DNA of 28,033 nt. Source: Bacteroidales bacterium UBA1205. GTDB lineage: Bacteria; Bacteroidota; Bacteroidia; Bacteroidales; WCHB1-69. Every line of letters begins with the position of its first letter. The first letter of the stretch is position 1. This document shows, piece after piece, positions 23,258 to 28,033 of this stretch. The notes beneath the pieces are model-generated. The model saw only the letters and a list, made by a program, of their open reading frames with translations. It did not search any database and had not been told where the DNA came from. The position numbers and the translations under genes were made by a program. The DNA lies in NCBI GenBank assembly GCA_002309615.1, contig DBXT01000044.1:51495-79527 (forward strand), in the 5' to 3' direction.

Positions 23258-23428
23258 ATGGCTTATAAAATTAATCCTGACGTATGTGCCGGTTGCGGTA
23301 CATGCAAAGATGAATGTCCTGTAGGTGCTATTTCTGAAGGTGACGTATATTCTATCAATCCTGATGAATGCGTTAGCTGCGGTTCTTGCGCTAATGTATG
23401 CCCTTGCGATGCTATTCAACCTGAATAA
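23258..23428 (+). CDS. Two-cluster 4Fe-4S ferredoxin
   Basis: 56 aa, the usual length for clostridial-type bacterial ferredoxins. Two cluster motifs are complete: CAGCGTCKDECP (Cys 10, 13, 16, 20) and CVSCGSCANVCP (Cys 38, 41, 44, 48), with an extra Cys at 50. It carries electrons in anaerobic metabolism (for example pyruvate:ferredoxin oxidoreductase or Rnf). The acidic, evenly spaced small protein and strong own promoter and terminator suggest high expression as a single gene. It is one of only two convincing plus-strand genes in the window. Confidence 0.95.
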   Translation: MAYKINPDVCAGCGTCKDECPVGAISEGDVYSINPDECVSCGSCANVCPCDAIQPE

Positions 23429-23444
23429 TATTTTAGGACAAGAC

Positions 23445-23478
23445 AAAAAAAAGAGTAAGTTGTCTTACTCTTTTTTTT
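23445..23478. terminator. Bidirectional terminator, ferredoxin / DUF7935-like gene
   Basis: AAAAAAAAGAGTAAG (23445-23459) pairs perfectly with CTTACTCTTTTTTTT (23464-23478) around TTGT. It lies 16 nt after the ferredoxin stop and 19 nt after the stop of the converging gene, serving both. Confidence 0.9.
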
Positions 23479-23497
23479 GTGCCGTATGTTTTACAAA

Positions 23498-24019
23498 CTA
23501 ATAAAGTTCCGTGATTTCTTTTCTGAGCAAATTTAAAGCTTCGTCTATAGGTTGTATAGGTTGTTCTATATTCAATTCCAATATTTTGGCTGCCAAATCG
23601 GCACCCGTTGCATTTTCTTCCACTTTTCCTGCCGCCAGATTGATGATTTTAAACAAATCTTCTTTAGCCGCTTTGGTTGTTTGCCAAAGCAAACCGGAAA
23701 TATATACCTGCTGCGACAAATTATGTTCAAACTCACTACGAATGTTTGCCAACAGCAATATCCTGTATTGTGTTGCCGACAAATCGCTGCTTGAAACTCT
23801 TAAAAGTAAACTTTCGGGACGCATGCGTTCCAAAAACAAGGCTATACGCTCATAAGCCTGCAAACGAATAGGGTTGATAACTTTTTTATTTTCTTGTTTA
23901 AAATTTAACGCTAATATCCGCAGTTCCTTTTCCGTACTTAATTTCAGTGTATAATAAGCGGTAAAAGCCACTAATAAAGCCGGTACTATGCTAATAATTA
24001 AAACCAATGCTGTATTCAT
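23498..24019 (-). CDS. DUF7935-like conserved Bacteroidota protein, membrane-anchored
   Basis: 173 aa. One N-terminal membrane segment (residues 3-27, TALVLIISIVPALLVAFTAY) then a helical cytoplasmic domain with PIRLQAYERIALFLERM and LLLANIRSEFEHNLSQQVYIS, features of a conserved family of unknown function in this phylum that often starts 'R-x-Q-A-Y-E-R'. It begins 2 nt after the porQ stop, so the two are co-transcribed. Name of the family is from memory and less sure than its existence. Confidence 0.7.
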   Translation of the reverse strand: MNTALVLIISIVPALLVAFTAYYTLKLSTEKELRILALNFKQENKKVINPIRLQAYERIALFLERMRPESLLLRVSSSDLSATQYRILLLANIRSEFEHNLSQQVYISGLLWQTTKAAKEDLFKIINLAAGKVEENATGADLAAKILELNIEQPIQPIDEALNLLRKEITELY

Positions 24020-24021
24020 AA

Positions 24022-25080
24022 CTACTTATTTAAAAATTCATTAATATTTGTGGATATAGTAAAATAATTGGGCGTGGAAACCAGATTGTTATGATTACGC
24101 CCGTAATATATGTTAAAATGATAAAAATGCACTCCCAAGCCATAAGACAAGCCTACCACACCTTTTTTGGTATAAGTACGCATTTGATAACGAGTGTTAT
24201 AATCAAAGGCGGCATGTAAAGATACATATTTCACCGGCATTATCTCCAAAGCAAAGGTGATATGACTAAAAAGATTGTTGGCAAACTTTTTTCCTTTACC
24301 TTTTTCTATAACAGCACCTGTGGAGGCGTCTACGGCAGCAAAAGGATCGTTGGGGTCAACATAACCCATGTTCCAAGTATATAAATGATGCAATATGATA
24401 TGATATCTTGCGGGGAGATGTTGAAATTTTTGAGAGAAAGCCAATTGTATGTCAAACGGCAGTTTTTCTCTGATGCCGTCATAGGTATTGAACTGGGTGC
24501 CTATATTCTTTAAAAGCAAAGTAAGCGATATATCTTTAGAACAACAATAATACGAAGCAGCGAAATCAATGGCGAAACCGGAAGAAAAATAATTGGCGTA
24601 ATTGGAAAATATTGTCTTCAAATTCATTCCCAAAGCGAATGTGCTGTCAATAAATTCTCTTCCATAACCGATGTATACGGCATAATCGCCGGCTGTAAAT
24701 GAGCCCAAGGGTTCCCCCGTTTCGTCATAAGAATCGAATTTACCGTAAGTGGCGTATTGAAAAGCGAAATTAAAGGTGCCTGCTTTTTTAAAATGTTGAA
24801 TATAATTAGCATGACCATAAACGGAATGGCCAAAATAATCCACACAATTGACGGCCAATCCTGTGCTCATTTCGGCGTGTAACAACGACGGATTTAATAT
24901 AGCCAGAGAGGCATCGGAATGATCCCTCACCGATACCATGCGACTACCCAAGGCGGCATGCCTTGCCGATACAGGCATATCCAAGAAAGTGTATACTTTC
25001 GTTCCTCCTGTTTGTGACAATGCATTGAAGCAAATCAAACATATCACGCTCGCACAAAGTATTCGTTTAATTATATCCAT
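24022..25080 (-). CDS. porQ: PorQ-like type IX secretion outer-membrane protein
   Basis: 352 aa. Signal peptide MDIIKRILCASVICLICFNALSQ, then the family's opening TFLDMPVSARHAALGSRMVSVRDHSDASLAILNPSLL, residues about 31-66 (key motif PVSARHAALG), and a FadL/PorV-like run of beta strands ending in YFTISTNINEFLNK. PorQ belongs to the set of outer-membrane proteins required for type IX secretion in Porphyromonas gingivalis. It lies between phoH and the DUF7935-like gene, all on one strand with short gaps. PorV/PorQ-like barrel proteins are similar to each other; PorQ fits best by its start motif and length. Confidence 0.85.
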   Translation of the reverse strand: MDIIKRILCASVICLICFNALSQTGGTKVYTFLDMPVSARHAALGSRMVSVRDHSDASLAILNPSLLHAEMSTGLAVNCVDYFGHSVYGHANYIQHFKKAGTFNFAFQYATYGKFDSYDETGEPLGSFTAGDYAVYIGYGREFIDSTFALGMNLKTIFSNYANYFSSGFAIDFAASYYCCSKDISLTLLLKNIGTQFNTYDGIREKLPFDIQLAFSQKFQHLPARYHIILHHLYTWNMGYVDPNDPFAAVDASTGAVIEKGKGKKFANNLFSHITFALEIMPVKYVSLHAAFDYNTRYQMRTYTKKGVVGLSYGLGVHFYHFNIYYGRNHNNLVSTPNYFTISTNINEFLNK

Positions 25081-25100
25081 CTTATTGTTAACGTGATTTT

Positions 25101-26066
25101 CTACTCATTATTATGCAGCTCTTGCTTTTCGTATGCCTGTATAATGGCCGCTACCAACGGATGACGCACCACATCACTTTTATCAAGCGTGATAATGTCT
25201 ATCCCTTTTATTGCTTGCAATAATTTTATACACATCGGCAAGCCCGATGTTTGATGTTTGGGCAGGTCTATCTGTGTTAAATCTCCTGTAATCAAAAACT
25301 TGGCATTTCTTCCCATACGGGTGAGGAACATTTTCAACTGCATTGCAGTAGCATTTTGAGCTTCATCAAGTATTACATAGGCATTGTCAAGGGTGCGTCC
25401 CCGCATGAATGCCAAAGGGGCTATTTCTATGGTTTTATCTTCTACCAATGATAATAATTTTTGGGGAGGTATCATATCCCGCAAGGCATCATACAAGGGT
25501 TGTAGATAAGGGTCTAATTTGTCTTGTACGTCTCCGGGTAAAAAACCGAGATTTTCTCCCGCCTCCACCGCCGGACGTGTTAAAATAATTCTTTTTATCT
25601 CTTTGTTACGCAAAGCCCGTACTGCCAAAGCGACCGCGGTATAAGTCTTGCCCGTGCCGGCAGGCCCGATGGCAAACACCATATCGTTTTTTTGTATGCT
25701 TTGCACTATTTTTATTTGGTTAACCGTGCGAGCTCTTATATTTTGACCGTCTTTGCCTCGTAATATGATATCACCGCCTTGGGATTCATTTTGTGCCACC
25801 GCCATGAACTCTTCACCTTTTTCCAACAAACGAATGATATCCGATTCGGTAAGGGTGCCGTATTTTTCATACCATTGCAACAATATCTCAAACAAATTTT
25901 TGATTGCCGTTATTTGTGTTTGAGAACCCATGATTTTGATATCATTGCCTCTTGCTACCAGTTTTACTTGTGGAAACAATCTGCCCAACAATGCAATGTT
26001 TTCATTGTTCACACCGCATATATCCACTATATTTTGAGGCTTGATGCTGATAATATCTTCTATCAT
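25101..26066 (-). CDS. phoH: PhoH-family ATPase
   Basis: 321 aa. An N-terminal KH-like region (residues 1-90) precedes the PhoH ATPase: Walker A GPAGTGKT (134-141), TRPAVEAGENLGFLPGD (163-179), PYLQPLYDAL, Walker B VILDEAQN (231-238), and the TGDLTQIDLP motif. Probably an RNA-linked ATPase/helicase-like protein; PhoH is often paired with the endoribonuclease YbeY, which is not seen here. Placed 5 nt after the TsaC gene and 20 nt before porQ. Confidence 0.95.
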   Translation of the reverse strand: MIEDIISIKPQNIVDICGVNNENIALLGRLFPQVKLVARGNDIKIMGSQTQITAIKNLFEILLQWYEKYGTLTESDIIRLLEKGEEFMAVAQNESQGGDIILRGKDGQNIRARTVNQIKIVQSIQKNDMVFAIGPAGTGKTYTAVALAVRALRNKEIKRIILTRPAVEAGENLGFLPGDVQDKLDPYLQPLYDALRDMIPPQKLLSLVEDKTIEIAPLAFMRGRTLDNAYVILDEAQNATAMQLKMFLTRMGRNAKFLITGDLTQIDLPKHQTSGLPMCIKLLQAIKGIDIITLDKSDVVRHPLVAAIIQAYEKQELHNNE

Positions 26067-26071
26067 AAAAA

Positions 26072-26650
26072 TTATTCCCTCACTACTTCAAAATTATAAT
26101 CGTCAATAAAACGAATGATGGTGGAAGGCTTTACATCACTTATATTTCCTATTTGCGGATTTACTATGTAATCCATTTGGCTTTTGAGATTATCACTTAT
26201 ATCTTGATAACGCACAGGAGTGGGTTCGCCTGATAAATTGGCAGAAGTAGACACTATGGGTCTGCCGAACAAACTAATCAGTTTTTTACAAAATTCATTG
26301 CGTACTATGCGTATTGCAATAGTGCCGTCCGATGCCATAAGCGAAGACGGAAGATTTTTCACTCCCTGGTAAATAAAAGTGGTGGGACGACTGGCTTGCT
26401 CTATCAAATCCCATGCTATTAGGGGAATATGCTCTACGTATAATGATAATTTTTCCGGCTCATCCAAAAGAATAAGAAAACTTTTATTAACAGATCGCTT
26501 TTTTATATCGAAAATACGATTGATAGCCGATGTATTGGTAGCATCACAGCCTATACCCCATACCGTATCGGTTGGATACAATATTACCTGCCCCTTTTTG
26601 AGATATTCATTTGTTTTGATTATCTCCTCGCTAATATTCACGTTTGACAC
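26072..26650 (-). CDS. tsaC: Threonylcarbamoyl-AMP synthase (Sua5/TsaC family)
   Basis: 192 aa, YrdC domain only, so TsaC-type and not the longer Sua5. PTDTVWGIGCDA at residues 26-37, KRSVNKSFLI (51-60), RPTTFIY, and SASDGTIAIRI-like plus RPIVSTSANLSGEPTP. It makes threonylcarbamoyl-AMP from Thr, bicarbonate and ATP, the first step of the t6A modification of tRNAs reading ANN codons. First gene of the tsaC-phoH-porQ run. Confidence 0.93.
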   Translation of the reverse strand: MSNVNISEEIIKTNEYLKKGQVILYPTDTVWGIGCDATNTSAINRIFDIKKRSVNKSFLILLDEPEKLSLYVEHIPLIAWDLIEQASRPTTFIYQGVKNLPSSLMASDGTIAIRIVRNEFCKKLISLFGRPIVSTSANLSGEPTPVRYQDISDNLKSQMDYIVNPQIGNISDVKPSTIIRFIDDYNFEVVRE

Positions 26651-26723
26651 AGTATTCTTTAATTTTTAGATAAACTTATTTACATTAACTGTCCCCTAAT
26701 GGCATATCCCGCCATTGTAACTG

Positions 26724-26731
26724 CAAAGATA
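26724..26731 (-). promoter_or_regulatory. Promoter for tsaC-phoH-porQ
   Basis: Minus strand -7 TATCTTTG with a TTTG (plus 26750-26753) 18 nt upstream, close to the usual spacing; 74 nt ahead of tsaC. Confidence 0.5.
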
Positions 26732-26943
26732 TCATTTTTTTTTGTTGCACAAAAAAATTTTAAAATTTTTATCAAAAATTCCTTGACAAAAGCATCCTAC
26801 TTTTCCATCCTTTTAACGAAAAAAGAGCTTTTCCAATAGACAAAACAGTATGACTTATTAACAATTTAACATTGTATATTATTATTATTCAATAAAATAA
26901 TTGTTTTACAAAAAAACCAAGCATACGGGAGAAAAATTTTTTG

Positions 26944-26951
26944 TATTTTTG
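26944..26951 (+). promoter_or_regulatory. -7 promoter box for the lipoprotein gene
   Basis: Plus strand TATTTTTG, 32 nt ahead of the ATG, the same distance as for the ferredoxin gene. Confidence 0.5.
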
Positions 26952-26983
26952 CTGAATAATTCTACTCTAATTATTTTGAACAA

Positions 26984-27409
26984 ATGAAAAAGATATTATT
27001 AGTTCTAATGGCAATGATTTGCATTGTGACAGGATGCAAAGATGAGAAAAAAGTATTCACGGACATCACAACAACTCTTGGTCCTTGTGTCAGTTCTTCT
27101 GATTTTGGCAAATCTGATGATACTATATTATTGATTAACAACAAACAACAGTTGAAACAATTCTGCGTAAACGCTCCTGCTGTTAATTTTGCAAAACAAT
27201 CGTTGATATTGGTTAAAGGCGAGTCCCCCCATGGAATAGTGAACATCAAAACAAATTTTGCGGAAAACAAAAATGCCACCTATAGTTTATCTATTCATGT
27301 TATAAATAATTTCACTTGTGTTGTCCAAGGGTGGTATAAATGCTATTTAATTCCTAAAATCAATTCCATACAAGATGTTTCCATAACCATCAACTATGGT
27401 TATTTTTAA
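26984..27409 (+). CDS. Small lipoprotein of unknown function
   Basis: 141 aa. Lipoprotein signal MKKILLVLMAMICIVTGC with Cys18 (lipobox VTGC). The mature part is short, mixed alpha/beta, with three further Cys (in LGPCVSSSD, QFCVNA, and NNFTCVVQGWYKCYL) that could form disulfides. No family recognised. It stands alone on the plus strand with its own promoter; the A/T-rich hairpin at 27440-27460 could end it. Confidence 0.8.
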   Translation: MKKILLVLMAMICIVTGCKDEKKVFTDITTTLGPCVSSSDFGKSDDTILLINNKQQLKQFCVNAPAVNFAKQSLILVKGESPHGIVNIKTNFAENKNATYSLSIHVINNFTCVVQGWYKCYLIPKINSIQDVSITINYGYF

Positions 27410-27439
27410 AAACACTTTATTTTAACAAGCATTTCATCT

Positions 27440-27460
27440 GCTTTTTTTATGATAAAAAGC
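27440..27460 (+). terminator. Weak terminator-like hairpin after the lipoprotein gene
   Basis: GCTTTTT and AAAAAGC flank a short T/A loop. The stem is almost all A:T, so termination strength is doubtful. Confidence 0.25.
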
Positions 27461-27468
27461 CACATTCA

Positions 27469-27507
27469 AGTCCAATTTAGAACTGTCCTAAAAAGGGGAT
27501 GTTTACA
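27469..27507 (+). repeat. Right copy of the 39-bp inverted repeat, IS-end-like
   Basis: Matches the reverse complement of 10432-10470 at 37 of 39 positions. It lies between the lipoprotein and glycosyltransferase genes with no transposase nearby. An orphan minus-strand TATATTTG box follows at 27584-27591 with no gene in front of it. Confidence 0.6.
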
Positions 27508-27616
27508 TTTATTTTTAGTGTCAAGAACTTACTATAAAAAAAGGTAATTAATGGTCTCATGGCATAACATATTTTTCAACTCGCAAATATACAAAAAATT
27601 TTTTCAACTTAAAAAC

Positions 27617-28033
27617 TTATTTCTCGTACAATCGGGCTATTTGCCGGACGATGGTTTCGGCATCGTATTTTTTCACCTGCTCACCGCCTGCCGCCACAAG
27701 GGTCTTTTGCAATGAGACGTCATTGGCAAGGGTGCTGATTTTTTCCGCTATGTCGTCTATGTTTTCCACATCTGCATACAAGGCGGCTTTTCCGGCTGTT
27801 TCTTGAAAACAGGAATGGTTGCCCGTTATCACCGGCGTGCCGCTATGCATGGCTTCTATAATAGGTATTCCGAAACCTTCAAACCATGACACATATATCA
27901 ACATTAAAGCCATGGCATAAAACGAAGAAAGCTCTTGATTGTCAACATGATGATAGAAATAAATGTCAGAAAGTTTTTTCTCTGCCACATAGGCTTTCAA
28001 GGTTTGGGCATAGGCTGTCTCCTTTCCCACTAT
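27617..28033 (-). CDS. GT4-family glycosyltransferase, C-terminal part
   Basis: At least 138 residues; the frame runs off the right window edge, so the N-terminal nucleotide-free domain is outside. The C-terminal GT-B domain shows the sugar-nucleotide motif EGFGIPIIE (E-x7-E), preceded by YVSWF and followed by GTPVITGNHSCFQETAGKAAL. It transfers a sugar from an activated donor, most likely for polysaccharide or O-antigen synthesis. Donor and acceptor cannot be told from this part. No neighbour in the window helps. Confidence 0.88.
   Translation of the reverse strand: MVGKETAYAQTLKAYVAEKKLSDIYFYHHVDNQELSSFYAMALMLIYVSWFEGFGIPIIEAMHSGTPVITGNHSCFQETAGKAALYADVENIDDIAEKISTLANDVSLQKTLVAAGGEQVKKYDAETIVRQIARLYEK

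Larger units (their letters stand above)
26651..26983. other. Divergent intergenic region, tsaC / lipoprotein
   Basis: 333 bp, very AT-rich. It contains the outward-facing -7 boxes at 26724-26731 (minus) and 26944-26951 (plus). No ORF or RNA gene seen. Confidence 0.5.

Noticed and set aside
23171..23446. Minus-strand 91-aa ORF over the ferredoxin gene
   Set aside because: It is the complement of a complete ferredoxin with two intact 4Fe-4S motifs.
27584..27591. Promoter box TATATTTG on the minus strand
   Set aside because: No gene follows on that strand before the plus-strand lipoprotein, and there is no -33 box; probably chance in AT-rich DNA or part of the IS-like remnant.

Overview
The window looks like a chromosomal segment of an AT-rich member of the Bacteroidota, most likely Bacteroidales. 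Evidence: leaderless-looking genes without Shine-Dalgarno sequences, repeated TAnnTTTG promoter boxes, a PorQ-type gene and a remnant of a type IX secretion sorting domain, DUF4956/VTC and DUF2027-Smr proteins, and 'four helix bundle suffix' proteins. Almost every gene is on the minus strand; the only convincing plus-strand genes are a small ferredoxin and a lipoprotein. No rRNA, tRNA or CRISPR array was seen.

Left part (1-6619). After an unrecognised, probably broken plus-strand ORF at the edge, a tightly overlapping four-gene minus-strand operon reads jetA (kleisin-like), jetB (KITE-like, DUF4194), jetC (SMC/MukB-like ATPase) and jetD (Toprim-type nuclease). This is a Wadjet/MksBEFG-type DNA-loop-extruding plasmid defence system.

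Accessory array (about 6713-10513). Four copies of a roughly 55-75 bp repeat each carry a Bacteroides-type promoter (-33/-7 spaced exactly 19 bp), three of them with a CATTGA-centred palindrome over the -33 box. Each sits just upstream of a different accessory gene on the minus strand: a frameshifted 5' stub of a four-helix-bundle gene (which lies directly ahead of the Wadjet operon), a metallophosphoesterase followed by a truncated RhuM gene, a Fic protein, and an intact four-helix-bundle suffix protein. A fifth decayed copy may lie at 10471-10500. The array looks like a set of promoter-linked cassettes built by duplication or recombination, and is the most unusual part of the window. It also holds two matched hairpins in the RhuM remnant and a G-quadruplex-like G tract.

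Core region (10514-28033). In minus-strand order from the right: a glycosyltransferase (cut by the window end), TsaC/Sua5, PhoH, PorQ, a DUF7935-like protein, a DUF2027-Smr protein, UvrD/PcrA helicase, SurE, a small membrane protein, a polyprenyl diphosphate synthase, an OppB/DppB-type permease, an HlyD-type lipoprotein and an ABC ATPase without its permease, two paralogous outer-membrane barrel proteins, and a three-gene set of a secreted repeat protein, a VTC-domain protein and DUF4956. A 39-bp inverted repeat (2 mismatches) lies at 10432-10470 and 27469-27507 and brackets this core region; it resembles remnants of insertion-sequence ends.
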